A stretch of DNA of 22,122 bases from Candidatus Moraniibacteriota bacterium (lineage in GTDB: Bacteria; Patescibacteriota; Minisyncoccia; Moranbacterales; UBA2206). The DNA is taken from NCBI GenBank assembly GCA_026396205.1, contig JAPLXF010000068.1:1-22122 (forward strand). The letters are read 5' to 3'. Under the pieces are notes generated by a model, which searched no databases, was not told the DNA's origin, and saw nothing but the letters and a program-made list of their open reading frames with translations. Made by a program: the position numbers and the translations under genes. Of the stretch, positions 1 through 7,492 are shown one piece after another (position 1 is the first letter of the stretch; each line of letters starts with the position of its first letter).

Positions 1-522
<522 letters not shown>

Positions 523-874
523 GATGAGCTTGCGAAATCTTTTTTGAGCCCCGTCGAATGATGGGGCCTACTTAAAAATTTCTTTAATCCATCTTACTTA
601 AAGGCAAATAAATGCTTTTAAGATTTTTGAAAAAGTTTTGAAAACTCTTATAAATAGGCTCTAAGCCAAATTAACTCCGCACGGAATTATTTTGGCAGGA
701 CTAATCGCAAAAAATTGCGATTATTTTATTTGCTGAATATATTAAATTATTAATGAACAAAAAACACAGCTTTAGAAAATGTCGCCATTTTTACAGCTGT
801 CTTTTTTGAACCCGAACTTAACTAAATTTTGGTCAGTTTTCGAATTGCTTATTTTTATTGTTAATGTTTATAGT
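523..874 (-). other. 16S rRNA leader region, no protein gene
   Basis: This stretch lies between the predicted rRNA start site and the mature 16S end and holds no convincing reading frame. It contains several hairpins. AAAAAAGAT/ATCTTTTTT pairs 517-525 with 537-545 and abuts the 16S end. GCCCC/GGGGC is at 548-567, and a long imperfect stem is at 665-696 (GCCAAA...TTTGGC). A perfect 9-bp stem with a 4-nt loop is at 702-723. These are plausible processing or antitermination structures. I did not find a clear boxA. Confidence 0.6.
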
Positions 875-880
875 ATTCCT

Positions 881-909
881 ATTGTAACGACTAAAAAATA
901 ACCTGTCAA
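881..909 (-). promoter_or_regulatory. Probable rRNA operon promoter
   Basis: On the minus strand, TTGACA at 909-904 is followed by a 17-bp spacer and TACAAT at 886-881. This is a near-consensus sigma-70-type promoter and the only strong one upstream of the 16S gene. The start site would fall near 874, giving a leader of about 350 nt. Confidence 0.8.
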
Positions 910-944
910 GGGCTTCACGAAACACTAATCTATCTCCAATAAAT

Positions 945-1211
945 CTATTGCATTCCGCCTAAATCGGCTGGATTTCCGCCTTCCTGAGCACTTGGCTCAA
1001 CTGGAGCTTGAGGCGCTTCTGGCATCACTGGTTCGCTCGGCGCTGGCGGAGTCATCGGTTCAGCTGGAGCCGGAGGAGTCATCGGCATTTCCGGCATTAC
1101 CGGAGCCGGCGCTGTCGGTTGGCTGGCGCCATCACTCGGAACCGATCCCATATCGGTTTGTCCCGCATCTTGGCTGGAAAACATCCCCTTGAAAAAATTT
1201 CCTATTCCCAT
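945..1211 (-). CDS. Small proline-rich hypothetical protein
   Basis: This is an 88-residue protein of unknown function. It has a short N-terminal part (MGIGNFFKGMFSS), followed from about residue 30 by a low-complexity stretch of Pro, Ala, Glu and Met. That stretch contains two near-identical MTPPAPxEP units and related PEMP/PEAP pieces. There is no signal peptide or membrane segment, so it may be cytoplasmic or a linker-like protein. The composition explains the long open frames on the opposite strand, which I treat as shadows. It is the last of three small genes in a row and lies just upstream of the rRNA promoter. It has its own extended -10 promoter about 35 nt before the start. Reality as a gene is likely but function cannot be assigned. 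Confidence 0.65.
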   Translation of the reverse strand: MGIGNFFKGMFSSQDAGQTDMGSVPSDGASQPTAPAPVMPEMPMTPPAPAEPMTPPAPSEPVMPEAPQAPVEPSAQEGGNPADLGGMQ

Positions 1212-1245
1212 ATTTTTTTATTACTATTAATAATTAACTTCTTTA

Positions 1246-1254
1246 ATTATAACA
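1246..1254 (-). promoter_or_regulatory. Extended -10 promoter of the proline-rich gene
   Basis: TGTTATAAT on the minus strand matches the extended -10 form TGnTATAAT. A weak -35 (TTCAGA, 1274-1269) sits 17 bp upstream, inside the 3' end of the lipoprotein gene. The predicted start site near 1239 gives a leader of about 28 nt to the ATG at 1211. Confidence 0.5.
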
Positions 1255-1263
1255 CTTTTGAGC

Positions 1264-1575
1264 TTATTTCTGAAGCTCCGCACTGTTTAAATCATTCGGA
1301 TTAAGATCTGCGCTGTTAATTGCATTCAGATCTGAATCAATTTGCTTTAAATCTTTATCCACATCCTGTGAAGTGGCCGGAGTGTTGGAATCCGGTGATG
1401 TTTCCGAAGAATTATTTTGCCCTGCATTATTCTGTGTCGCTGTGCCAGACGCCGGCGTTTGCGTAGTCGCTGGCAATGGTACAGTGGTAGTTGTTGTTTT
1501 TTTAGCTCCGCATCCGACAATCAACATTGCTCCCAGTAAAATTCCGGCTGATAATAATATTTTTTTATAATTCAT
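1264..1575 (-). CDS. Small Thr/Asn-rich lipoprotein
   Basis: This is a 103-residue protein with a lipoprotein signal peptide: a basic N-terminus (MNYKK), a hydrophobic core and the lipobox IVGC ending at Cys22. After lipidation at that cysteine the mature part starts GAKKTTTTTV. It continues as a low-complexity Thr/Pro/Ala/Asn/Ser segment typical of extended surface linkers. The last 35 residues (DVDKDLKQIDSDLNAI...) are acidic, probably helical, with heptad-like Leu/Ile spacing. No enzymatic motif is visible. It starts 28 nt after the stop of the preceding secreted protein, so the two are probably co-transcribed. No Shine-Dalgarno sequence is seen; the region before the ATG is almost pure A/T. 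Function unknown; a surface-exposed lipoprotein is the safest description. Confidence 0.8.
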   Translation of the reverse strand: MNYKKILLSAGILLGAMLIVGCGAKKTTTTTVPLPATTQTPASGTATQNNAGQNNSSETSPDSNTPATSQDVDKDLKQIDSDLNAINSADLNPNDLNSAELQK

Positions 1576-1603
1576 ATTAATAAATTTAATTTATTTAAAT
1601 AAA

Positions 1604-2281
1604 CTATTGCGGTTCTGTGGCTCCAATGCCTTGTTTATTTTCGGTTTTAACCAGTTGCTGGCGTAGGGCTAAAATATCTGGACGAATGGTATTTTTTATA
1701 TATTCCTTGACTGCCAGCCGATCCTGGCGGACAGCCATTAAAATGGAGCGTGCCGCACCCAGTTTGCCCATAAATTGGCCTTGCGAATTTCCACAAGTAA
1801 AGTTTTCCGTATCTTTTAGAGAGCTGATGACCGACGCGTAATCTGTGTTTACTTTAGTAATTTTATCGGCCAAGGTTTTTAAATCTGTTTCTAATTTTGA
1901 AGTATCTAATCCTTTGTTTTTTAATCTAACTGCCAGATTATCCAGGCGGCCTTTAACATTGCCGAAAATTGTCGTGTCGCTGTTTTGTTTGTTTTGAAAA
2001 TTATTCAATCGCTCGGTTATCCGGTCACCGACCAATTTGCATTTATCTTCAATATTTTTCTGGCGCTGTTCTTTTAGCTGGTCCTTTTTGCATTGATTAT
2101 ACTTTTGAAGTTCTTGCCGGTAAGCTTGCCGCTCCTGCGCTGTTGCTCCCGCCGCCGGAGCCGTGGGTGCGTTGCCGCAGTCAGTCGCAGTAGTTTCCGT
2201 ATTAGTTGTCGTTTCCGCCAAAACCAAACTGAAAGACGCCAGAAACAACGCTGCGCTTATAATCGTTATAATTTTTTTCAT
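1604..2281 (-). CDS. Secreted coiled-coil protein of unknown function
   Basis: This is a 225-residue protein with a clear Sec signal peptide: MKKIITIISAALFLASFSLVLA, with likely cleavage after LVLA at residue 22. A Thr/Ala-rich spacer follows to about residue 45. The rest is strongly helical and charged (residues 50-215), consistent with coiled coil. Four cysteines lie in the mature part (about residues 35, 64, 81 and 163), so disulfides outside the membrane are possible. No catalytic motif is recognised. I know similar secreted helical proteins as common hypotheticals in Patescibacteria genomes, but no function can be given. It is the first gene of a probable small operon with the lipoprotein that follows. 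Confidence 0.8.
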   Translation of the reverse strand: MKKIITIISAALFLASFSLVLAETTTNTETTATDCGNAPTAPAAGATAQERQAYRQELQKYNQCKKDQLKEQRQKNIEDKCKLVGDRITERLNNFQNKQNSDTTIFGNVKGRLDNLAVRLKNKGLDTSKLETDLKTLADKITKVNTDYASVISSLKDTENFTCGNSQGQFMGKLGAARSILMAVRQDRLAVKEYIKNTIRPDILALRQQLVKTENKQGIGATEPQ

Positions 2282-2316
2282 AGGCTTTTGTTTAATGATT
2301 AACCTTTGCCAAATTT

Positions 2317-2344
2317 ATTATACAACAGGTAAAAAAACTATCAA
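2317..2344 (-). promoter_or_regulatory. Promoter of the secreted coiled-coil gene
   Basis: TTGATA (2344-2339), a 16-bp spacer and TATAAT (2322-2317) lie on the minus strand. The predicted start near 2310 gives a leader of about 29 nt to the ATG at 2281. Confidence 0.55.
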
Positions 2345-2399
2345 CTCTTCATATTTTTCTGCCGCGATTCCATTAAAAGTAGGCATTTTCTCTAGCATA

Positions 2400-3701
2400 T
2401 TATTTGGGCTTTATTATATCCATCCCTTTCGGCATATACTGCCGCAAAATTTTCGGAATTTCCACGCTACCGTCAGCTTTTTGGTAATTTTCCAAAATGG
2501 CTATTAAAATCCTCGGGCTGGCGATGACGGTATTATTTAAAGTATAAGCAAAATTGACTTGTCCATCTTTGTCTTTATATTTTATTCCCAGCCTTCTGGC
2601 CTGCCAGTCGGTCATATTAGAATCGCTGTGCGTTTCGCCGTAGGCATGGCGCGAAGGCATCCATGTCTCCAAATCATACATTTCATATTTTCCCGCTCCC
2701 ATATCGGCCGTGCAAATTTGAATGACGCGATAGGGCAATTGCAAATCTTTTAGCATTTCTTCCGCAATCTCTCTCATATCTTCAAACCACTTGTGCGCTT
2801 CCTCTTTATTATTTCGGCAAATGACAATCTGCTCGACTTTCATAAATTCATGCATTCGATATAATCCGCGGGTGTCTTTGCCGTAACTGCCCGCTTCGCT
2901 CCGGTAGCAATTGGAAAATCCGCAAACTTTTTTGGGGAGTTCTTCTTCTTTTAAAGTTTGGTTGGCAAAATACGCCAGCAGTGAAGGCTCGGATGTGCCG
3001 GCTAAATAAAATTTTTCCTTCAGCTCTTGGCCACTTTCGTCTTTGCCGGGATTTTTAAGCTCATATACTTCGTCTTTGCCAAAAGGAAAATGTCCGGAAC
3101 CAAACAGCGCGAAATCGCGGACGATGGTCGGCGTTATCATTAAATTAAAACCTTTTTCTTGCATTTTATGCAGCGCGTGCTGGATCAGCGCCATTTGCAG
3201 CCAGACGGCTTCGTTTTTCAGATAATAGCCGCGGAAGCCGGAGGTCTTGACACCTTTTTCAATATCAATAATATTCAGAGATTCTCCCAGTTCAATATGA
3301 TTTTTTATCGGAAATGAAAACTTGGGAATTTTTCCCGCTTTGGCAATTTCTTTATTATCCGCTGCGCTTTCGCCAATGGGCGTTTCCGGAGAATAAACAT
3401 TGGGAATTTGCGCCATCAGATTTTCAAATTCAATATTGACTTCCTTGAATTTCGGCTCAAGCTCCAGCAGTTTTTCTTTGATTTCCTTGCCCCGAACAAT
3501 CAGCGAGGCTTTGTCCGCCACTGCGGAAATTTCGTCATTCAGCTTATTTTTTTCCGCCTTCAATTTTTCGATTTCCAGCAAAAGTTTATTTCTCTCTGCA
3601 TAAACTTCCAAAAACGCATCCAAATCCAAACCAATGCCTTTGTTCTTAATGGCTTCCTTAACTGCTTTTTTATTTTCGATAATGAATTTGATGTCCAACA
3701 T
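2400..3701 (-). CDS. serS: Seryl-tRNA synthetase
   Basis: This enzyme charges tRNA-Ser (and tRNA-Sec where present) with serine in the cytoplasm. The 433-residue length is normal for bacterial SerRS. The N-terminal tRNA-binding arm is the long antiparallel coiled coil at about residues 30-100, rich in Lys/Glu. The class II catalytic core follows. It has the TSE loop at 236-238 and motif 2 around 265-290 with CYRSEAG and the conserved Arg. The YGETHSDSNMTDWQARRL region comes next. Motif 3 is at about 392-407 (NTVIASPRILIAILEN) and holds the ATP-binding Arg. The ATG at 3701 aligns with the family start (MLDIKFI). It appears to be a single-gene unit with its own promoter and nearly no leader. 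Confidence 0.97.
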   Translation of the reverse strand: MLDIKFIIENKKAVKEAIKNKGIGLDLDAFLEVYAERNKLLLEIEKLKAEKNKLNDEISAVADKASLIVRGKEIKEKLLELEPKFKEVNIEFENLMAQIPNVYSPETPIGESAADNKEIAKAGKIPKFSFPIKNHIELGESLNIIDIEKGVKTSGFRGYYLKNEAVWLQMALIQHALHKMQEKGFNLMITPTIVRDFALFGSGHFPFGKDEVYELKNPGKDESGQELKEKFYLAGTSEPSLLAYFANQTLKEEELPKKVCGFSNCYRSEAGSYGKDTRGLYRMHEFMKVEQIVICRNNKEEAHKWFEDMREIAEEMLKDLQLPYRVIQICTADMGAGKYEMYDLETWMPSRHAYGETHSDSNMTDWQARRLGIKYKDKDGQVNFAYTLNNTVIASPRILIAILENYQKADGSVEIPKILRQYMPKGMDIIKPK

Positions 3702-3709
3702 ACTCTTTA

Positions 3710-3738
3710 ATTCTAGCTTATATTTTATAAAAAATCAA
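3710..3738 (-). promoter_or_regulatory. serS promoter, nearly leaderless
   Basis: TTGATT (3738-3733), a 17-bp spacer and TAGAAT (3715-3710) are on the minus strand. Only 8 nt separate the -10 box from the ATG at 3701, so the transcript would start within about 2 nt of the start codon. The same TTGATT-17-TAGAAT arrangement precedes lysS. Confidence 0.5.
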
Positions 3739-3756
3739 AAAATACTTTAATAAATT

Positions 3757-4851
3757 TTATCCCGCCCAATAATAATTCACCCACAAAATTATGTCCAGCG
3801 CCAAAAGCAAAGCGGAAGTCAAAAGCCAGCCAAGGCGGAAATTTTCATTCTTAACGGAAGCCAGCCAGATATACAAAGGAAAAAGCACCAGCAGATAGCG
3901 GCCGATGCTCATCATCGTTCCGGAGCTTAGCGCGGAAACGATCGTTCCCAGCATATACACGGCATACATCGGGCTTATTTTTTTCCAGACGAAGTAAGTC
4001 GAGATTGCTGCCAAAAGCATAAAACTCGCATCAATCAGAATGTTGGTCGTTGAAGGATGGCTGAAAAATTGCAGATGGTCCCAATTAATGCTAAACGACC
4101 TTCCCCACCAAGTCTGGATTTTGAAAAAAAGAAAAAAATCGTGGAATTTAAAATAATGATAAGCGGGGATGCTCAAAGTTCCCAATGGCGCCAAAAGAAT
4201 CGCCACTATTGGTGGCCTGATTTTAAAACGATACTGCTCAAAATATTGCCAGAGAATTGGAATAAACAAAAACAAGCCGTTGCTGTGCGCCAGTGCGCCT
4301 AGAAAAGCAAAGAGTCCTGCCAGCCACAGCTTTTTTTTCAAAGCGAAATAAAAACAGATAATTGACAGAAAAAGAAAAAGGGATTCGGTATAAATCACAT
4401 TCAGAAAAAAGGCGAAGGGATAAACCAGCAGAAAAATCACCGGCCACTTGGCTTCAATTTTCGGATGGAATTCTTTGGTAAACTTATGCAAAAAAATCGC
4501 CGACAAAAAAAGAAAAATTATGGAAGTTATCCAGCCGCCTAAAACAAAATTTTTCAGAAAAAGTGTCCCTGTTATTTTAATCAATAAAGGATAGAGTGGG
4601 AAAAAGGCCACATTGGCCAGATTCCCGGCACCGCGCATATAATAGCCATTTTGGACGATATCCAAATACCAATAGGAATCCCAACGATTGTGAAGATCGA
4701 TTATATTCCAGCTGGGCTTTACGGAAAAATCGCTCCATGCCATCCACTGATAAGCCGTATCCTGGTTCAAATTGAAGCGATTGAACCCGACCAGCGCAAA
4801 AACATTCACTACCACCAGCCAGACAAAAACCAGCAAAATTATTTTTTTCAT
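3757..4851 (-). CDS. Gpi18-like integral membrane mannosyltransferase
   Basis: This 364-residue protein is almost wholly hydrophobic, with about 8-10 predicted membrane segments. An extracytoplasmic loop after the first segment carries HNRWDSYWYLDIVQNGYY (about residues 54-71). That is the signature of the PIG-V/Gpi18 group of GT-C mannosyltransferases, in which an acidic residue after the first helix is catalytic (here D58 or D64). Such enzymes use polyprenyl-phosphate-linked sugars outside the membrane. Its start overlaps the end of the upstream PAP2 gene by 4 bp, so the two are translationally coupled. That suits recycling of a lipid carrier next to a carrier-dependent glycosyltransferase. 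The exact sugar and acceptor cannot be read from the sequence. Another GT-C family is the main alternative. Confidence 0.8.
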   Translation of the reverse strand: MKKIILLVFVWLVVVNVFALVGFNRFNLNQDTAYQWMAWSDFSVKPSWNIIDLHNRWDSYWYLDIVQNGYYMRGAGNLANVAFFPLYPLLIKITGTLFLKNFVLGGWITSIIFLFLSAIFLHKFTKEFHPKIEAKWPVIFLLVYPFAFFLNVIYTESLFLFLSIICFYFALKKKLWLAGLFAFLGALAHSNGLFLFIPILWQYFEQYRFKIRPPIVAILLAPLGTLSIPAYHYFKFHDFFLFFKIQTWWGRSFSINWDHLQFFSHPSTTNILIDASFMLLAAISTYFVWKKISPMYAVYMLGTIVSALSSGTMMSIGRYLLVLFPLYIWLASVKNENFRLGWLLTSALLLALDIILWVNYYWAG

Positions 4852-5378
4852 AAAAAGTTATTGGTAATAAAAATTCCCGCCAAGCCATAAATTATCCCTA
4901 GCACCGCTCCAGCAATTACATCCGATAAATAATGCATGCCCTGGTGCATGCGGGCGTAAGCCATAAATAAAGCCAATAAAAATGCTGGCGCCATTACCCA
5001 AAAAATGGGATAGAAAAAAACAACAACCGTCAGAATCGCCAGCGTGCTGGACATATGGCTGGACGGAAAAGACGAATCGGTAAATTTCCGGCCGATGGGA
5101 ATGATTTCCCGGTGCAAGATATAGGGCCTTGTTCTCTTGCCCCAAATTTTGGTCAGGGTATGTTTGATTAGGCCTTCACTAATTAAAAAATGAAAAGCAC
5201 TGGCTATAATAATTCCTAAAAATATTTTCTGGCCGAATTGCTTATCCAAGAATAAAAATCCCAGCGCCAAAATTGTCCAAAAAATTACCAGATATTTTAT
5301 CCGGCTCACAAAATACGCCGCTTTATCCAAAACACCCAAGCCGAGTTTATTAAAAAATTTTACGATTTTGAGTTCCAT
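4848..5378 (-). CDS. PAP2-family membrane phosphatase
   Basis: This 176-residue protein has four to five membrane segments and the complete PAP2 catalytic signature. The K-x6-RP motif is K77...R84-P85, the second motif is PSSH at 105-108, and R143-x5-H149-x3-D153 closes the site. H149 is the expected nucleophile and H108 the general acid. Family members remove phosphate from lipid phosphates such as undecaprenyl diphosphate or phosphatidylglycerol phosphate outside the membrane. The second motif has Ser in place of the usual Gly (PSSH for PSGH), a tolerated variant. It overlaps the downstream mannosyltransferase by 4 bp, which favours undecaprenyl carrier recycling. A palindromic putative operator lies 45-68 nt upstream of the ATG. 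Confidence 0.9.
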   Translation of the reverse strand: MELKIVKFFNKLGLGVLDKAAYFVSRIKYLVIFWTILALGFLFLDKQFGQKIFLGIIIASAFHFLISEGLIKHTLTKIWGKRTRPYILHREIIPIGRKFTDSSFPSSHMSSTLAILTVVVFFYPIFWVMAPAFLLALFMAYARMHQGMHYLSDVIAGAVLGIIYGLAGIFITNNFL

Positions 5379-5422
5379 TCTTTATTTATTATTGACCCTT
5401 TCCCCTATCTTTGCCTCTCCCT

Positions 5423-5446
5423 CATTCTTCCATATGTGGAAGAATG
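5423..5446. promoter_or_regulatory. Putative operator A (palindrome) upstream of PAP2
   Basis: CATTCTTCCA, a 4-nt centre and TGGAAGAATG form a perfect 10-bp inverted repeat between the TrpR-like gene and the PAP2-mannosyltransferase pair. Neither strand has a T-run after it, which argues against an intrinsic terminator. The half-site and its right flank match the palindrome at 5891-5910: a 22-nt direct match, 5434-5455 against 5900-5921, with one difference. Confidence 0.55.
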
Positions 5447-5468
5447 GAAGAAAAGTATAAATGCTTTT

Positions 5469-5870
5469 TTATTCAAAAATATCTTTCAAAAAGCGATGTT
5501 GTGGATATTTATCTAATAAATTTCCAGAATGAATTATTCCTTTTTTGGCGCTCTTCCCTATTTCTCTTATTTTTCTAATAATTATTCTTTTCTTTTCATC
5601 ATCCCACTCTAACCATTTCTCAACTGCGGCAATAGTCTGGTGGCTAACTTTTAATTTTTTTCTAATATAATCATAACTGGATTCATCAATTAGCATTTTG
5701 GCAATTTGCAGACGCCTAGCAATCATTAATGCTTCGCTGGATGTGAGCAGGCCAACCAGAAAATCAATAACTTCTTGTTTTGTTCTTAAATTGCATATGA
5801 TTTCAAATAATTCTCCGATGATTTTGTATCTTTCTTTTTTATCAACTAAATGAACTTTTACTTTTGGCAT
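5469..5870 (-). CDS. TrpR/YerC-like transcriptional regulator
   Basis: This 133-residue protein is a DNA-binding protein of the Trp-repressor fold. Residues about 40-90 carry the family core: SSEALMIARRLQIAKMLI, then an HTH with YDYIRKKLKVSHQTIAAVEKWL as recognition region. YerC/YecD proteins are about 90-100 residues, so this one has about 40 extra C-terminal residues, basic then hydrophobic, of unknown role. Whether it binds tryptophan cannot be told; genomes of this kind usually lack Trp biosynthesis, so another ligand or none is plausible. Similar palindromes lie directly before its start (5891-5910) and after its stop (5423-5446), in front of the PAP2 gene. This suggests autoregulation and control of the envelope pair. 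That is inference from position and symmetry. Confidence 0.8.
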   Translation of the reverse strand: MPKVKVHLVDKKERYKIIGELFEIICNLRTKQEVIDFLVGLLTSSEALMIARRLQIAKMLIDESSYDYIRKKLKVSHQTIAAVEKWLEWDDEKKRIIIRKIREIGKSAKKGIIHSGNLLDKYPQHRFLKDIFE

Positions 5871-5890
5871 AATCTTACTATTTTTTTATA

Positions 5891-5910
5891 CTCTACCACA
5901 TGTGGAAGAG
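5891..5910. promoter_or_regulatory. Putative operator B (palindrome) upstream of the TrpR-like gene
   Basis: CTCTACCACA/TGTGGAAGAG is a 20-bp inverted repeat with one symmetric mismatch (CTCTxCCACATGTGGxAGAG). It lies 21-40 nt before the ATG at 5870 and abuts a TATAAA (5890-5885) that could be a -10 box. Its core and right flank are shared with the palindrome at 5423-5446. Confidence 0.55.
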
Positions 5911-5923
5911 TGGAAGAAAAGAA

Positions 5924-6184
5924 TTATTTTAGAGAAATTATTTGAAATCCGTATTTCTCAATATCTTTTTTCGTCCAAAATTTAATACTTTTGGTTTTTA
6001 GGACATAGGAAACTTTTTTCTCAATCTTTTGTCCGGTATATTTTTTAGTTTTTGGATTCCACTCTTTTAAAATTAAACTATCGCCGGCTTAGCATTTCCA
6101 GTCCGCCAGGCGCAACTCAAAATTCTTTTTCCCGTTTTTTATTTCCTTAAAAAACTGCGGCCAAATTTTCTTTTCAATTTTCAT
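5924..6184 (-). pseudogene. DUF3850/ASCH-like protein broken by one in-frame stop
   Basis: Reading from ATG at 6184 gives 31 codons (starting MKIEKKIWPQFFKEIKNGKK) and then TAA at 6091-6089. The same frame continues without another stop for 54 codons (GDSLILKEWNPKTKKYTGQK...) to TAA at 5926-5924. Joined together, the 85 residues match the small DUF3850 ASCH-like fold. That family has a K-I-x-P-x-F-x3-I-x-G-K-K-x-F-E-x-R start, then a GD-x-L-x-L-x-EW block. A single C-to-T change (CAA to TAA) would explain the stop. ASCH proteins are thought to bind RNA or modified nucleotides. The gene begins 8 nt after the HD-hydrolase stop, as the last member of the nucleotide-related run. A recent pseudogene, an assembly error or readthrough are all possible. 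No good restart codon follows the stop. Confidence 0.75.
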
Positions 6185-6192
6185 ATGAGAGT

Positions 6193-6732
6193 TTACCAAT
6201 TAGTATTTTCCGCGATAGCTTTTCCAATTTGCACTATCCTTATATTGCCGTATTCTTTTTCCACTTCTACTATTCCCTTGAGAACAAACTCTTTCCAGAT
6301 TTTTCTTTTTTTAGCGCCGGTTTCAATCTCATTTTTCTTTTCGCCCACATGCAATTCATACATACTGGATAATTTATCATATAAAAGCAGCAATTTTATA
6401 AAAATAGGCTTGCTTTCATATTTTTCTACTGCTTGTTCAAAACTTTCAAAAGTTAGTTCTTTCACAACTTCTTTTACTTCAGGCTCAATCCAATCAGGTA
6501 GCTTTAAAGAAGTGTCTTCCAAAACATCATGTAAAATTAACGCTTTAAATCCAAGCTTTCTTTGCTCAAATGGAATTTGAGTGTCAGCAATCAGCATCGA
6601 AGCACACCAAAGCGGATGCATGATATATGGCACTTTTCCTTTCTGCCGATATTCCTGACCCGAATTATTATTTTCCTGATAGGCGGAATAAGCAAAGTCC
6701 AAATATTTTTTTAGCTCTTGTGATTTAATCAT
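6193..6732 (-). CDS. RSH-type HD-domain hydrolase
   Basis: This 179-residue protein is a single HD domain of the RelA/SpoT hydrolase type. Metal ligands are visible as H39 (PYIMHPLWCA), H68-D69 in ALILHDVLEDT with E72-D73, and a later Asp in LLLYDKLSSMYE. The last corresponds to the K-L-A-D-R-L-x-N-M motif of RSH proteins. No synthetase, TGS or ACT domain is present, so it resembles small stand-alone hydrolases (MESH1/SAH type). Those remove pyrophosphate from (p)ppGpp or act on related nucleotides. It overlaps the upstream deoxyribosyltransferase-like gene by 4 bp, so the products are made together. The real substrate may be a different 3'-modified nucleotide; the context favours a nucleotide. 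Confidence 0.75.
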   Translation of the reverse strand: MIKSQELKKYLDFAYSAYQENNNSGQEYRQKGKVPYIMHPLWCASMLIADTQIPFEQRKLGFKALILHDVLEDTSLKLPDWIEPEVKEVVKELTFESFEQAVEKYESKPIFIKLLLLYDKLSSMYELHVGEKKNEIETGAKKRKIWKEFVLKGIVEVEKEYGNIRIVQIGKAIAENTNW

Positions 6733-7154
6733 AATTTTATTTTACTCAAATCTCCATTTAAAATAACCGGCTGCATAGCTATAATTTCATCGGTATACAT
6801 CATTTCCGGAACTGAATTTAATAAAAATATTTTTTTATCCAAAACATAAGCATCGCCCATTTCTATAAGCGTATTACCGCCTATATAATTGTCTATCCCG
6901 TTTTTATCGAAATTTAAAACCAGAACAGCATCGCTTTTAACTATTTCATTATGATGGTATTTAATATAATCATTTTCTATTTTTACTTTGGCGTGTTCTT
7001 TATTCATTCGCTCAATCATATCGCGCATTTCCCCTTTGGCTTGCAACACATAATGCTCATGCAAATCAACTCTATGTCCGAGATCCATAAGTTTTTTTTG
7101 ATATTCGACCATTTGCTTGGCAAATTTTGAACTTCCGATAATTGCAATTTTCAT
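6729..7154 (-). CDS. Nucleoside 2-deoxyribosyltransferase-like protein
   Basis: This 141-residue protein has a Rossmann-like start (MKIAIIGSSKFA) and the block IGGNTLIEMGDAYVLDKKIFLLN at about residues 92-114. That block resembles the G-x-G-T-x-x-E-x-G-x-A-x-x-x-x-K-P-V signature of nucleoside 2-deoxyribosyltransferases, with the catalytic Glu in the IEMG motif (about E98). The family moves deoxyribose between bases or hydrolyses N-glycosidic bonds of (deoxy)nucleotides. It overlaps both neighbours by 4 bp (unknown gene upstream, HD hydrolase downstream). That strong coupling suggests a shared nucleotide substrate or pathway. Enzymatic activity is not certain, since distant members include putative sensors of modified nucleotides. 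Confidence 0.65.
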   Translation of the reverse strand: MKIAIIGSSKFAKQMVEYQKKLMDLGHRVDLHEHYVLQAKGEMRDMIERMNKEHAKVKIENDYIKYHHNEIVKSDAVLVLNFDKNGIDNYIGGNTLIEMGDAYVLDKKIFLLNSVPEMMYTDEIIAMQPVILNGDLSKIKL

Positions 7155-7492
7155 AATTTTGTAAATCCGTCAAAATGAATTTTATTGTCCTTGAAAACTT
7201 CGACTACTTTATATTTTCCTTTGGTGAAAACTTCTTTTTTGTTTAGAAAATGCGTAGCTTCTAAAATCATAACACTGGCTTTTGGTCTGGATAAATTTTG
7301 ATTACCTGTTGTTTCTACTAATGGCAACTCGCCATGCAGCCAATAAAGCCGTTGGTCTTTTTTGAGAAAAGGGTAGATTTTGCCTTTCTTTAAATTTTCC
7401 GGAATGCACTCTTCTTTTTTCCTTCGGCCTTTTTTATATTCGGAAATATTGCGTAGCGCCAAATCCGGATTAAATTCAACCTGAATGCCCAT
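7151..7492 (-). CDS. Hypothetical protein in the nucleotide operon
   Basis: I do not recognise this 113-residue protein. It is soluble, basic and lacks a signal peptide. It has a Lys/Arg-rich patch (KKGRRKKEECIPENLKKGK, about residues 20-38) and an aromatic segment (QRLYWLHGELPLVETT). Its C-terminal half is probably beta-rich (ASVMILEATHFLNKKEVFTKGKYKVVEVF). The short beta-barrel look and the position among nucleotide enzymes would suit an ASCH/PUA-like nucleic-acid binder, but that is a guess. Its start overlaps the Nudix gene by 17 bp and its end overlaps the next gene by 4 bp, so it is clearly part of the same translated unit. Confidence 0.7.
   Translation of the reverse strand: MGIQVEFNPDLALRNISEYKKGRRKKEECIPENLKKGKIYPFLKKDQRLYWLHGELPLVETTGNQNLSRPKASVMILEATHFLNKKEVFTKGKYKVVEVFKDNKIHFDGFTKL

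Noticed and set aside
702..723. Leader hairpin TAATCGCAA/TTGCGATTA as a terminator
   Set aside because: On the transcribed (minus) strand it is not followed by a T-run; more likely a leader structure.
523..944. tRNA genes in the 16S upstream region
   Set aside because: No cloverleaf, T-loop GGTTCRANNC or acceptor pairing could be found on either strand.
992..1304. Plus-strand open frames opposite the proline-rich gene
   Set aside because: They are by-products of the Pro/Ala/Glu-rich minus-strand codons; residues are Arg/His/Trp-rich with no family resemblance.
5423..5446. Palindrome A as an intrinsic terminator of the TrpR-like gene
   Set aside because: No T-run follows on the minus strand, and the same sequence recurs before a gene start, which fits an operator better.
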